A DNA stretch of 64,000 nt, taken from NCBI RefSeq assembly GCF_000317025.1, contig NC_019689.1, positions 2,891,501-2,955,500 of the forward strand, written 5' to 3'. This DNA comes from Pleurocapsa sp. PCC 7327. GTDB taxonomy: Bacteria > Cyanobacteriota > Cyanobacteriia > Cyanobacteriales > Microcystaceae. The notes under the pieces were generated by a model that did no database searches, was not told where the DNA came from, and saw only the letters and a list, made by a program, of their open reading frames with translations. Of this stretch, positions 29,226 to 38,514 are shown in pieces; the stretch's first letter is position 1; each line of letters begins with the position of its first letter. The position numbers and the translations under genes are program-made.

Positions 29226-29624
29226 ATGCTTTCTAATCTGAAAAAAAATCTGACATTAGGTATAGCGATCGCCTGTCTTCTCCTAGTTCATGCTAGCTAT
29301 ACTTTAGCCAACGAACCGCCTAACAATTCAACTAGGCTGACCCAAGCAGAGATATCCCAACAGATAAAAAACTTACCTGGCTGGACGCTCGAAGATGGGC
29401 AGCTTCGTCGTACCTATTCTTTCAGCAATTTTGTCGAGGCGATCGCTTTTGTCAATCGCTTGGTAGCACCTGCCGAGGCAGCAGGACACCATCCAGACTT
29501 ATCGATTTCTTACAATCGAGTTACTGTCAGTTTGACTACCCACGATGCAGGGGGACTAACCCAAAAAGACTTCGAGCTAGCCCAAATTATTTCTCAACTA
29601 TTTTCTCAGACTCAATCGGAATGA
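29226..29624 (+). CDS. Pterin-4a-carbinolamine dehydratase-like protein with signal peptide
   Basis: The mature part carries the pterin dehydratase (PCD/DCoH) signature: GHHPDLSISYNRVTVSLTTH then DAGGLTQKDFELAQ, near residues 92-125. It is preceded by a hydrophobic leader (LTLGIAIACLLLVHASYTLA), so the protein seems to be exported, which is unusual for a dehydratase that recycles tetrahydrobiopterin in the cytoplasm. The open frame reaches back to TTG 29208, but ATG 29226 gives a normal signal peptide of about 27 residues. Some cyanobacteria have such exported forms; the role is unclear. Confidence 0.85.
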   Translation: MLSNLKKNLTLGIAIACLLLVHASYTLANEPPNNSTRLTQAEISQQIKNLPGWTLEDGQLRRTYSFSNFVEAIAFVNRLVAPAEAAGHHPDLSISYNRVTVSLTTHDAGGLTQKDFELAQIISQLFSQTQSE

Positions 29625-29713
29625 ATCTAGGCAAACGAACAAGCGATCGCTCGTTCGCAAATGCGATCGCCTAAAAAAGGTGTTTTACAAGTTGGTTTCT
29701 TAACAAGACTTCA

Positions 29714-30982
29714 TCATATTTTTTCTTCTTTGTGACTTTTATTCGAGATTTCTTCGCCAAACAGCTCGTCAAATCCATCGAGATCGAGATGTCCGTTTGA
29801 AGAAGTCTCTGAAGACTGAGCATCTGTTTCTTCAGTTTGGAACATATCTAATAACTCTTTTTCGGAGCCACCAGTATTTTCCTGGAAGAAGTTATCCAAT
29901 TGGTCTAATTGTCCATTCCGATCCGAATTAACTTGCGAGTCAGAAAAGAAATCTCCCCAATCCGAGTCGTCTGCTGACGTGGCTTCATCTGTTGGTTCGA
30001 TGGTTTCTTGAGTAAAGCTCTCAAAACTAGTCATTTCTGACGGCGCTTCGGCGCTTGCGTCAGAGAATAAGTCGCCCCAATCCGACTCATCTGCTGAGGC
30101 GGCTTCGCCTGTTGGTTGTGGGGCTTCTGGAGGAAAGCTCTCGAAGTTAGCCGTTTCGGCTGCTGATTCGGTAGCAAAGGAGTCTAGGGATTCGGGTTCC
30201 AAGCTCTCCAAGCTAGCTGTTTGTGGGGAAGCTTCGGCGGTCGAGTCAGAAAAGAAATCTCCCCAATCCGAGTCGTCTGCTGACGTGGCTTCATCTGTTG
30301 GTTCGATGGTTTCTTGAGTAAAGCTCTCAAAACTAGCCATTTCTGACGGCGCTTCGGCGCTTGCGTCAGAGAATAAGTCGCCCCAATCCGACTCATCTGC
30401 TGAGGCGGCTTCGCCTGTTGGTTGTGGGGCTTCTGGAGGAAAGCTCTCGAAGTTAGCCGTTTCGGCTGCTGATTCGGTAGCAAAGGAGTCTAGGGATTCG
30501 GGTTCCAAGCTCTCAAAGCTAGCTGTTTGTGGGGAAGCTTCGGCTGAGAACGTGTCTTGGGGGACTTCAGCTACTGGTTCAGTAAAGGAGTCTAGGGATT
30601 CGGGTTCCAAGCTCTCAAAGCTAGCTGTTTTGGCTTCTTGTGCTGGGGTTTCTGAGACAAAGCTGTCGAAGGCTGCAACATCTTGCTCGGACTCTAGTAT
30701 AACTTCAGCGACTGATTCTGCTACAGGTTCTTCTGTCTCCTCGGACGCTGATGACCCAAAAGCAGCAGCAGCGGCTCCAGCTACTGCGGCGGCTCCAGCA
30801 ATGGCTGCCGTTCCTGCTATCGATTCTGTTGGTGAAGGAGGATGTTCTTCTTGGGCTACTGCCAGATTAGAATTCTCTAGCACAACAGCCCGACTAGCCT
30901 GTTGCAGTTCTTGAATTTGAGTTTCATAAATTAGCTCGTAATTCTTCAATTCGAGCTTGATAAGCTGCTTCGATTTCCTCAA
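29714..30982 (-). CDS. Acidic Ser/Glu-rich repeat protein, probably the 3' part of a frameshifted gene
   Basis: The 422-residue frame encodes an Ala-rich stretch (about residues 55-78) followed by a strongly acidic region of repeated modules ending in DSDWGDFFSD or ESDWGDLFSD. Its first 30 residues probably are not a true start. The nucleotide at the overlap with the upstream coiled-coil gene suggests one frameshifted reading frame: skipping one T at about 30927-30929 joins EELRAN to YETQIQELQQ and continues the coiled-coil heptads. I see no enzyme motif. The intact protein would be a membrane-anchored coiled coil with a long disordered acidic tail. Confidence 0.7.
   Translation of the reverse strand: MRKSKQLIKLELKNYELIYETQIQELQQASRAVVLENSNLAVAQEEHPPSPTESIAGTAAIAGAAAVAGAAAAAFGSSASEETEEPVAESVAEVILESEQDVAAFDSFVSETPAQEAKTASFESLEPESLDSFTEPVAEVPQDTFSAEASPQTASFESLEPESLDSFATESAAETANFESFPPEAPQPTGEAASADESDWGDLFSDASAEAPSEMASFESFTQETIEPTDEATSADDSDWGDFFSDSTAEASPQTASLESLEPESLDSFATESAAETANFESFPPEAPQPTGEAASADESDWGDLFSDASAEAPSEMTSFESFTQETIEPTDEATSADDSDWGDFFSDSQVNSDRNGQLDQLDNFFQENTGGSEKELLDMFQTEETDAQSSETSSNGHLDLDGFDELFGEEISNKSHKEEKI
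29937..30545. repeat. 306-bp near-perfect tandem duplication inside the acidic repeat gene
   Basis: Two copies of a 306-base (102-codon) unit follow each other, starting at 29937 and 30243. By eye they differ at only a couple of positions, for example ACTAGTCATT against ACTAGCCATT. The shift keeps the reading frame. The near-identity means a recent duplication or ongoing homogenisation. Confidence 0.88.
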
Positions 30983-31232
30983 GTTTAGACTGATGGGCTT
31001 GCTCTAATGCTTGAATTCGATTTTGATAAGATTTTTCAATTTCTTCTGGCGATTTGCCTTGAGATTGTTGAAGTTCCCGAAGTTGAGCCTCAGTTTGTTC
31101 TAAGGCTACACGGGCTTGCTCTAATCTATGTTGCGTATTTTCTAACTGGCGCTTTTGTAACCAATATAATAAGCCTGCTCCTAACAGAAAACCAATAATA
31201 CCAACAAATACAAATTCCATAAGTGCCTCCAA
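30924..31232 (-). CDS. Membrane-anchored coiled-coil protein, probably the 5' part of a frameshifted gene
   Basis: This 102-residue frame starts with one membrane helix, FVFVGIIGFLLGAGLLYWL (residues 7-25), then a continuous coiled coil with an 11- to 15-residue rhythm (YQNRIQALEQ, HQSKLEEIE, YQARIEELR). It stops at TGA 30924-30926. The same rhythm resumes in the next frame (YETQIQELQQ), so this is most likely the N-terminal part of one longer protein with the acidic frame 29714-30982. A stronger start may be the second methionine (residue 5). Confidence 0.75.
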   Translation of the reverse strand: MEALMEFVFVGIIGFLLGAGLLYWLQKRQLENTQHRLEQARVALEQTEAQLRELQQSQGKSPEEIEKSYQNRIQALEQAHQSKLEEIEAAYQARIEELRANL

Positions 31233-31425
31233 AATGAGTAAGTTATTCTTTATTAGGTAATATGCCCAATATTCTCGATCGAATTACAGAACTTTATCTA
31301 TTGACAGTTTTCTTATCTAAGATATTTGAATACGTCACAAGTCACTTCTATATCTATGCAATTGTCGATATAAGGCTTACAAATATAAAGAAAATCTTTA
31401 GATTTGATCGTAAGAATTTTATAAC

Positions 31426-32409
31426 TTAAGAACTCTGCTGTATTTCTTCGTAAGCGGCATAAACACCCCTAACATTGTGCCAATTTAAAAAAATTCGCGC
31501 AATTTCTAGGGCAAGTTGAGATTTACCGCGATCGATTAACCATTGCAATAATGGAGCCATGCTATGCTCGTTAAATCTGCCTCCGCAGGAGAGTAACCCC
31601 CACAGAAGGCGATGAAGCCAAGTCATCTGGATCATCATTCGTACTTCCCAAGTAGGATGCTTTTGGTAAAAAAGAACTCCCATGCGTCCGCGATGAATTT
31701 CTTTTTCGATCAGTTTGGGAATTTGGTCTAGGCTAAAAGGAGGATGCCAATGATAGCCAACAGCAGCCGGACATTTGATCAATTTGAGTCCTAATTTTTT
31801 GAGACGAACGCCTAATTCCAAGTCTTCCCAACCGTAAAGTTGAAAGCGGGTGTCAAAAAGTCCGGCTTGTTCGAGCCATTTCCGGGCGATCGCAACATTG
31901 CCAGTAGCAAAATAGGCGGCTGAAAAGTCAGTTAGTTTATAGGGTTCAGCAGTAGGATTGTCGAAATTACAGGTATTGATGACCCAGCCGTAGGTAAAAA
32001 GGCGATCGCTGCCTAGTTGTTTTTCTCCTTTCACCAAGGCGTCAGCGTGTGCCTGAAGAAATTGCTCGGTGACAATTAAGTCGCTATCGATAAAGATAAT
32101 TATATCTCCTTTGGCTTGCTCGACGCCTAAATTTCGAGCTGCCGCAGCTCCTTGACGAACCTGAGAGAAACAACGGACGCGAGGAAATTTATCTGCACGA
32201 TCTGCTAACCATCCCAACGTTCCATCGGTAGAACCGTCATCGACCAGTACAACTTCATAGCTGCTAACTTTAGTATCAGTCAATTGCTGATTTTCTAAAG
32301 CTACTAAGCATTTTTCTAAAATCAGCTTCCGGTTATAGGTGGGGATAACAACGCTGAAAAACACGATTAATCTGACAATGAAACTGCCTTGAGTTTTCTT
32401 AATTATCAA
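31426..32409 (-). CDS. Family 2 glycosyltransferase
   Basis: This 327-residue GT-A enzyme begins its catalytic domain with FFSVVIPTYNRKLILEKCL. VVLVDDGSTDGTL near residue 55 and IIFIDSDLIV near residue 105 (the DxD region) bind the nucleotide sugar. LYGWEDLELGVRLKKLG near residue 190 is the acceptor-side ED motif. The ATG at 32409 leaves a 15-residue lead; GTG 32364 is an alternative start. There is no membrane segment. It follows hpnB by 76 bases on the same strand. Donor and acceptor are unknown. Confidence 0.85.
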   Translation of the reverse strand: MIIKKTQGSFIVRLIVFFSVVIPTYNRKLILEKCLVALENQQLTDTKVSSYEVVLVDDGSTDGTLGWLADRADKFPRVRCFSQVRQGAAAARNLGVEQAKGDIIIFIDSDLIVTEQFLQAHADALVKGEKQLGSDRLFTYGWVINTCNFDNPTAEPYKLTDFSAAYFATGNVAIARKWLEQAGLFDTRFQLYGWEDLELGVRLKKLGLKLIKCPAAVGYHWHPPFSLDQIPKLIEKEIHRGRMGVLFYQKHPTWEVRMMIQMTWLHRLLWGLLSCGGRFNEHSMAPLLQWLIDRGKSQLALEIARIFLNWHNVRGVYAAYEEIQQSS

Positions 32410-32485
32410 TCAAATTTGCACAATCGGAAAAATTTGTGGCAGAAAAAGTTGGGAGAAAAACATAGTTTAACATCTACTGGATCGA

Positions 32486-33673
32486 CTACACTTGAGGATA
32501 AACTCGTCCCTTCCAGGCTCCCCCTTGCCCTCGCCAATAACGAACGGCAGAATCAATTGTCATCAGTATATAAAGAAAAGCGATCGCGGGCAAATAAAAT
32601 GCCCATAGGGAGGAGATTTTGTACAGTCTAATGGTTGGCAAATATGCAACAGTCATAAGCGACCAAGTAAATAAGCTAGTTATAGCGGTTATCCAATCTC
32701 TCGTCAATATGCTTATTACCAAGCCTATCGGAGAAACTAAATAGGTTAAAACCATACCGAGCAATGTAGCGAGTAACAACCAAGCTGAATAGTTAAGCTG
32801 TGTAAAAGCTGTCCGTGCGATCGTATCCCAGATCCTAGACAAGGAAGAATAGGTTCGCAAGCTATGAGTAGTGGTTGTCAATCCTAACCAGATTGATTTT
32901 GTTCGATCTGATTGACTGCTAGATTTTACTGCTTGGGCTAGAGTACAATCATCGATCAAAGCTTGTCGGACTGCTTGAATGCCACCAATACACTCTAACG
33001 CCTGACGCTGGATTACAATGCATCCTCCGGCAGCGGCAGCAGTAGGATTATTAGGGTCATTTACCCAAGCAAAGGGATAAAGTTTTTGAAAGAAAAAAAC
33101 GAATGCCGGAATCAGAAGTTTTTCCCAAAAAGTCTGACATTTTAACAACACCATTAAAGAAACTAAGTTTAGATTGTCTCTTTGAGCCTTAATAACTAGC
33201 TGACGAAGATTGGTAAGGTCATGCTCGATATCGGCATCCGTAAGCCAAAAATAATCGGGCAATGGCGTTATTTTTTGAGCCTGACTAATTCCTTGTTCTA
33301 TTGCCCAAAGTTTCCCCGTCCAACCCGGCGGTAAAGGTTGGGACTCAATGACTTTTAATTGCTGGGGTTTGCTTGATTTTTCGGCGACTTCTTTAGCTAG
33401 GTTTGCCGTTCCATCCGTACTGCGATCGTCTACTAAAATGACAGAAAAAGAGCCAGGGTAGTCTTGATTCAAAACCGATCGCAATGCGATTGGCAGCAAT
33501 TCAGCCTCATTACGAGCAGGAATTATTGCCGTGACTGAAGGATAAGATTCTAGTTCGATTGTCTGGGGTTTAAAACGTTGATTCGATCGCCAAAATTGTC
33601 CGCGAAATCCTAATAAATATATCCAGATAATTGCGGAGATAATTATTAATGATAAAAAAATGCGATCGCTCAT
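32486..33673 (-). CDS. hpnB: Hopene-associated glycosyltransferase HpnB
   Basis: This 395-residue protein has an N-terminal membrane helix, a GT2 domain with TAIIPARNEAELLPIALRSV (near residue 48), VDDRSTDGTA near 82 and LTDADIEHD near 143, and three or four C-terminal helices. This layout and the FAWVNDPNNPTAAAAGG segment near residue 200 fit the HpnB type found with hopanoid genes. The squalene-hopene cyclase gene lies 1.8 kb away, divergent, with a GT39-like gene between. HpnB's exact step is not settled; it is thought to act on the hopanoid side chain. Confidence 0.82.
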   Translation of the reverse strand: MSDRIFLSLIIISAIIWIYLLGFRGQFWRSNQRFKPQTIELESYPSVTAIIPARNEAELLPIALRSVLNQDYPGSFSVILVDDRSTDGTANLAKEVAEKSSKPQQLKVIESQPLPPGWTGKLWAIEQGISQAQKITPLPDYFWLTDADIEHDLTNLRQLVIKAQRDNLNLVSLMVLLKCQTFWEKLLIPAFVFFFQKLYPFAWVNDPNNPTAAAAGGCIVIQRQALECIGGIQAVRQALIDDCTLAQAVKSSSQSDRTKSIWLGLTTTTHSLRTYSSLSRIWDTIARTAFTQLNYSAWLLLATLLGMVLTYLVSPIGLVISILTRDWITAITSLFTWSLMTVAYLPTIRLYKISSLWAFYLPAIAFLYILMTIDSAVRYWRGQGGAWKGRVYPQV

Positions 33674-33723
33674 TTCTTTTTTGAGTCATTTCTTATTCGT
33701 CATTTACCATTAGATACTTATCA

Positions 33724-35304
33724 TCATCGATCCCCAATCTTATCCAACTTCCACAGCCAACCTTTTAACATATCTTTTAGATGATAATTTTTTTCTTGCT
33801 CGATCTGCTTCTCTAATTTAGAAGAGGGTTGATAGACAAAAATATTGTCAAAATTTCCAGAAATTTTTAGAGAATCTGGCCGAGATAGTAACAAAAGTTT
33901 AACCCTTCTATTAAGTAAATGACTGAGAGACAAAATTCTTCCCGGCGTATTATCGCTAATGACAAGAGAATTGTTGGTTTGATTGATAATTTCGGCTATT
34001 TGAGGATTATAATAGCCGCTGGATTTATTCCACCACGCTTGTGCTTGAGAACTAATCGCACAAGAAACAATTCCCACTGACATAAGGGCAACGAGAACAA
34101 AGCTCCAGAATGACTTCCACCTGGATTTTAAGGCGACGAGTTGAGTCGAAAATAGATAGGCTATAGCTAGCTCAATACCAAGATAACTAGGAATTAAATA
34201 ACGACTGTCACTAGACCGTTTTCCTCCTAAAAGAATATCAGGGATCGCTAATGCTAAGGCTGTTCCGATTAAAATTACAATAAATAAATAAGTCTCTTTT
34301 GAACGCTTACGAACAAGGTAATAAAGAGCATAGATCGTTAGCAAGAAAATAATAGGAAAAAAATAATCGCCGAGATTAGGAATATCTACAAAAATTCGAT
34401 AAAGACTTTGACACCAGCTTTTGATTAAAGCTAGCAAACCTATGTTGATGTTAGTTCTAGAGACATTGCTACTAATTTTAGATGATTGAGCGATCGCAAC
34501 GATTAACCAGGGAACAAACGCAAGAAATCCTCCGATTGCCGACAAAAGATAGGCAAAAAAACGTTTACTCAGTCGAAAGCGTTCGATGCACAAAACGTAG
34601 ATGCCCTGTCCAGCGACAACCAGGATAGATAAGGTATGAGAATAAATTGCCAGGGCTGCTGTTGCCGCATACACGACCCAACTTATCTTGGTCTGGACTC
34701 GTAATGCCCTCAGCAGTGCAGCGCTGGACAGTAATAGGGTAACCGTCCACAGGCTATACTGTCTTGCCTCTTGCGCGTAGAGCACGTGAAATGGCGAAAC
34801 AGCCATCAAAGCCATACCAATCCAGCCAGTTAAAGGCGAGTTAAACAATTCCCGGCACAGCCAATAGAGACAAAGTAAAGCTAGCAAACTCAATAGAGCA
34901 GATAAACTTCTAATAGCAGCGATCGAACTGCCAAACCAGTCTACCCAAACTCTAGCTAGGACGTGATAGAGAAGCGAAAGATGCGCGTCTTCAGTTGCTA
35001 GGGAATTAATAACGCCATCTAATCCTTTTTCGGGATTGGGGCGTTGATACTTCATTATTTCAGAAACATCGATCGCTCTGCCATCATAGACCTGCTGGAT
35101 TATCTCGGCTTCGGTATAGCCGCTTATTCTTAGAGAGGTTACAGCTTCGTCATTCCAGTAAACTTTTCTGTCTAAGTTAGCAAAGCGAAAAAAAATCCCG
35201 ATCGCCAGCACGATAGCCAAAAGCGCGTATAGCCAACGCCAATTAGAGACCCAAATTCGCCCCGGTTTTTCTAAGCCCGATCGCTTGACGCTCGTTGTCT
35301 GCAT
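33724..35304 (-). CDS. GT39-family (PMT/ArnT-like) membrane glycosyltransferase
   Basis: This 526-residue protein has about eleven membrane helices. The first outer loop carries the acidic catalytic region, KVYWNDEAVTSLRISG near residues 48-63, with a second acidic pair in ATEDAHLSLLYH near residue 108. These are typical of GT-C enzymes using a polyprenyl-phosphate sugar. The order hpnB, this gene and divergent shc suggests lipid glycosylation, but the acceptor is unproven. It is 50 bases upstream of hpnB and probably shares its transcript. Confidence 0.82.
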   Translation of the reverse strand: MQTTSVKRSGLEKPGRIWVSNWRWLYALLAIVLAIGIFFRFANLDRKVYWNDEAVTSLRISGYTEAEIIQQVYDGRAIDVSEIMKYQRPNPEKGLDGVINSLATEDAHLSLLYHVLARVWVDWFGSSIAAIRSLSALLSLLALLCLYWLCRELFNSPLTGWIGMALMAVSPFHVLYAQEARQYSLWTVTLLLSSAALLRALRVQTKISWVVYAATAALAIYSHTLSILVVAGQGIYVLCIERFRLSKRFFAYLLSAIGGFLAFVPWLIVAIAQSSKISSNVSRTNINIGLLALIKSWCQSLYRIFVDIPNLGDYFFPIIFLLTIYALYYLVRKRSKETYLFIVILIGTALALAIPDILLGGKRSSDSRYLIPSYLGIELAIAYLFSTQLVALKSRWKSFWSFVLVALMSVGIVSCAISSQAQAWWNKSSGYYNPQIAEIINQTNNSLVISDNTPGRILSLSHLLNRRVKLLLLSRPDSLKISGNFDNIFVYQPSSKLEKQIEQEKNYHLKDMLKGWLWKLDKIGDR

Positions 35305-35438
35305 GATTTACTCGCTCGCGACTTACTAAATTCTATAAGCAGACTCGGTGAAGATTTAGTAAAGCTTTCCTAGAAGGCAGGAACAAAACCAGACAACCTG
35401 CTACCTTATAGCAAGTAAGTCATGTCGATTGGGGATAT

Positions 35439-37379
35439 ATGCAGACGCAAGACAGAGTAACTCGCAACGGGGATTCAAAAGCCTTTTCTAAGGTCAGCGA
35501 AGCCATTGCAGCCAGCCAAAATTATCTCCTTTCAATTCAAGATCCACAAGGGTACTGGTGGGCGGAACTAGAATCTAACGTAACGATAACCTCAGAAGTC
35601 GTCTTACTGCATAAAATTTGGGGAACCGATCGCGATCGACCCTTACACAAAGTAGAAGCTTATCTACGCGCCGAGCAACGAGAACATGGAGGTTGGGAAC
35701 TCTTTTGCGGCGATGGCGGCGATCTCAGTACCTCGGTAGAAGCTTATATGGCACTGAGGTTGTTGGGAGTTCCCCAAAGCGATCCTGCATTGCTTCGCGC
35801 TAAAGATTTTATCCTTAAGCGAGGCGGGATCTCTAAAACCCGCATTTTCACGAAAATACACCTTGCCTTGATTGGCTGTTATGACTGGCGGGGCGTTCCT
35901 GCTATTCCGCCCTGGATTATGCTGTTTCCCGAAAACTTCCCCTTCACGATTTACGAAATGTCTAGTTGGGCAAGGAGTAGCACCGTTCCCCTTTTAATTG
36001 TTTTCGATAGAAAGCCCGTTTTTGTCACCGAACCCGCCATTACCCTAGACGAATTGTATGCCGAAGGCATTGAGAATGCGAGATACGAGTTACCCCTCCG
36101 GGGCGACTGGACGGATGTCTTTGTCTGGCTGGATAAAGCTTTTAAATTAGCCGAAGATTTGCATTTAGTTCCCTGGCGACAAGCAGGTGTCGATGCGGCT
36201 GAAAAATGGATATTGGAAAGACAAGAAGTCAGCGGAGATTGGGGCGGAATTATCCCAGCGATGCTAAATTCCCTGCTGTCGTTGCGAGTCCTGGGCTACG
36301 ACACAGCCGATCCCGTTGTAGAACGGGGGCTGAAAGCGATCGATAACTTTGCGATCGCAACAGAAGAAACTTATCGAGTACAGCCGTGCGTTTCTCCAGT
36401 TTGGGATACGGCTTGGACGCTACGCGCTTTGGTAGAATCGGGGATCGCGCCCGATAATCCTGCTCTCGCTCGCGGTGGAGAATGGCTGCTAGGCAAGCAA
36501 ATTTTGAGTTATGGAGACTGGGCAGTCAAAAATAAACAAGGCAAGCCTGGAGGGTGGGCATTTGAGTTTGAAAACCGCTTCTATCCCGATTTAGACGATT
36601 CTGCCGTCGTCGTTATGGCATTAAACGGGCTAAAACTGCCCAACGAATCACTCAAACAAGCTGCCATCAAGCGCTGCGTTGCTTGGATGGCAACGATGCA
36701 GTGTCGATCGGGGGGTTGGGCGGCTTTCGATGTCGATAACGACCAAAACTGGCTCAATTATTTACCCTACGCCGATCTCAAAGCCATGATAGACCCCAAT
36801 ACGGCAGACGTGACGGCTAGAGTACTAGAGATGCTCGGTTCTGGGAATTTAATGATGGATAGCGATCGCGTAGAACGGGCGACCGCGTTTCTAGAAAAGC
36901 AACAAGAAGCAGATGGCAGTTGGTTTGGTCGTTGGGGCGTGAATTATATCTACGGAACGAGTGGGGCGATCTCTGCCCTAGCCGTTATTGCACCTCGGAC
37001 TCACCAACGCCAGCTCCAAGGCGGTGCCGCTTGGCTGGTCGGCTGTCAAAATCCCGATGGCGGCTGGGGGGAAACCTGCCGCAGCTACGACGATCCCACC
37101 CTAAAAGGAAAAGGGGTCAGTACTGCCTCGCAAACGGCTTGGGCGTTAATAGGTTTGCTAGCAGCAGGTCAAGCAACGGGGAAATTTGAGCAAAGAGCGA
37201 TCGAAAGCGGCATTAACTATCTCGTAGCCGTTCAGCGTTCCGACGGTACTTGGGACGAATGCGAGTTTACGGGAACGGGTTTTCCCGGTCATTTCTATCT
37301 CAAATATCATCTCTATCAGCAATATTTTCCGCTTATTGCTCTAAGCCGCTACCAACGATTGCAACCTTATATCTCATAA
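35439..37379 (+). CDS. shc: Squalene-hopene cyclase
   Basis: Shc (646 residues) cyclises squalene to hopene/diplopterol, the first committed step of hopanoid synthesis, at the membrane surface. The protonating acidic motif is YPDLDDSAVVVMAL near residues 382-395 (a DxDD(S/T)A variant with Ser). Several QW repeats are present (QDPQGYWWAEL, QKQEADGSWFGRWG-like, QNPDGGWGE, QRSDGTWDE). Length and motifs fit the bacterial family. The promoter region is shared with the divergent GT39-like gene (134 bases). Confidence 0.96.
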   Translation: MQTQDRVTRNGDSKAFSKVSEAIAASQNYLLSIQDPQGYWWAELESNVTITSEVVLLHKIWGTDRDRPLHKVEAYLRAEQREHGGWELFCGDGGDLSTSVEAYMALRLLGVPQSDPALLRAKDFILKRGGISKTRIFTKIHLALIGCYDWRGVPAIPPWIMLFPENFPFTIYEMSSWARSSTVPLLIVFDRKPVFVTEPAITLDELYAEGIENARYELPLRGDWTDVFVWLDKAFKLAEDLHLVPWRQAGVDAAEKWILERQEVSGDWGGIIPAMLNSLLSLRVLGYDTADPVVERGLKAIDNFAIATEETYRVQPCVSPVWDTAWTLRALVESGIAPDNPALARGGEWLLGKQILSYGDWAVKNKQGKPGGWAFEFENRFYPDLDDSAVVVMALNGLKLPNESLKQAAIKRCVAWMATMQCRSGGWAAFDVDNDQNWLNYLPYADLKAMIDPNTADVTARVLEMLGSGNLMMDSDRVERATAFLEKQQEADGSWFGRWGVNYIYGTSGAISALAVIAPRTHQRQLQGGAAWLVGCQNPDGGWGETCRSYDDPTLKGKGVSTASQTAWALIGLLAAGQATGKFEQRAIESGINYLVAVQRSDGTWDECEFTGTGFPGHFYLKYHLYQQYFPLIALSRYQRLQPYIS

Positions 37380-37450
37380 TTCAATCGGATTTATCAATAG
37401 GGTAAATTGAGGGTAAATTGTGAATTGATAATTGCGAATTATGAATTGAA

Positions 37451-37747
37451 ATGGCTTCGGCAGCGAACTCTCAAGATCAACGACATCCCCTAGAAAAGCA
37501 GGATCGGGAAATTGTCAATCGTCTTTTGCAAGGAAATCCCGATCCCTTAAACTTGGCAGAACTTGCCCGACTGCGGATTCGTTACCGAAATTTTCCGGGG
37601 GCGAGGGATATTCAAAGAGACTTGGATGTAATCCTGAGACAGTGGCAAATAACCGAAGAACAACTTTTTGAGAAAACGCGCCAACTTCATCTGACGGAGC
37701 GAATTTATCAGCGCCGCCAAAGTGAAGAGCAACAAGATTGGAGTTAA
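37451..37747 (+). CDS. DUF3288 family protein
   Basis: This 98-residue helical protein belongs to a small cyanobacterial family (DUF3288). The conserved core is NLAELARLRIRYRNFPGARD near residues 34-53, followed by DLDVILRQW and an acidic, glutamine-rich tail. It is soluble, without signal peptide. It lies 71 bases after shc on the same strand. The function is unknown. Confidence 0.85.
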   Translation: MASAANSQDQRHPLEKQDREIVNRLLQGNPDPLNLAELARLRIRYRNFPGARDIQRDLDVILRQWQITEEQLFEKTRQLHLTERIYQRRQSEEQQDWS

Positions 37748-38079
37748 TAAGGGTGCGATCGCGGTTTAGATAAACTGACTTTAATATCGATTTCCTCTTT
37801 CCTCTTTGCTGACTATAGATGAAGAGAAGCAATCGCTATTGTCATTTTCTGGTCATTTTTATTGTGAAACCTGTAGATAAGGAACGCGATCGCTCTAGTA
37901 TTTGTTGAGAAAGGGAAAAGACGATGAAAGGATTAAAAGACAAAAATGCTCTAATTACAGGGGCAACTTCGGGGATAGGGCAAGCGATCGCTATCCGTCT
38001 CGCTCAAGAGGGTTGCAATAGACCTCCAGCAAAAGTCAGAGTAAGTTAGGTAAAATAAAACCAAATTACAATTCGAGTT

Positions 38080-38514
38080 ATGACTTACTCTCAAGTAAAA
38101 AATTTAAAACCGACAGAGTTTAAACGGCTTTGTGGAGTATATCCAGAGACGTTTAAAGAGATGGTAAAAGTTCTAGAAGCCGAAAAAGTCTTACAAAAAA
38201 AAACAGGACGACCAAATAAATTAAGCGCAGAAGACCAAATCTTAATGACTCTTGAATATTGGCGAGAGTATCGCACCTATTTTCATATCGGAACTAGCTG
38301 GGGAATAAACGAGACAACGGCTTTACGAATCACCAGAAAAGTAGAAGATATTTTAATGAAATCGGGACTTTTCAATCTGCCTGGGAAAAAAGCTGTTCAA
38401 CCCCAAAATACAGAAATTGAAATTGTCGTAGTAGATGTAGCAGAACATGAAATAGAAAGACCGAAAAAAAACAAAAAGCTTACTACAGTGGTCGGCAAAA
38501 GTGTCACACGATAA
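38080..38514 (+). CDS. IS5-like transposase, ORF A
   Basis: This 144-residue frame holds the helix-turn-helix part (HTH_Tnp_4-like), with LSAEDQILMTLEYWREYRTY near residue 48, and the first catalytic aspartate region IEIVVVDVAEHEIERPKKN. At the A8 run (38464-38471) a -1 frameshift would continue into ORF B as ERPKKKQKAYYSG, the usual family sequence, whereas the zero frame ends at TAA 38512-38514. Copy 1 is intact by this reading. Confidence 0.9.
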   Translation: MTYSQVKNLKPTEFKRLCGVYPETFKEMVKVLEAEKVLQKKTGRPNKLSAEDQILMTLEYWREYRTYFHIGTSWGINETTALRITRKVEDILMKSGLFNLPGKKAVQPQNTEIEIVVVDVAEHEIERPKKNKKLTTVVGKSVTR

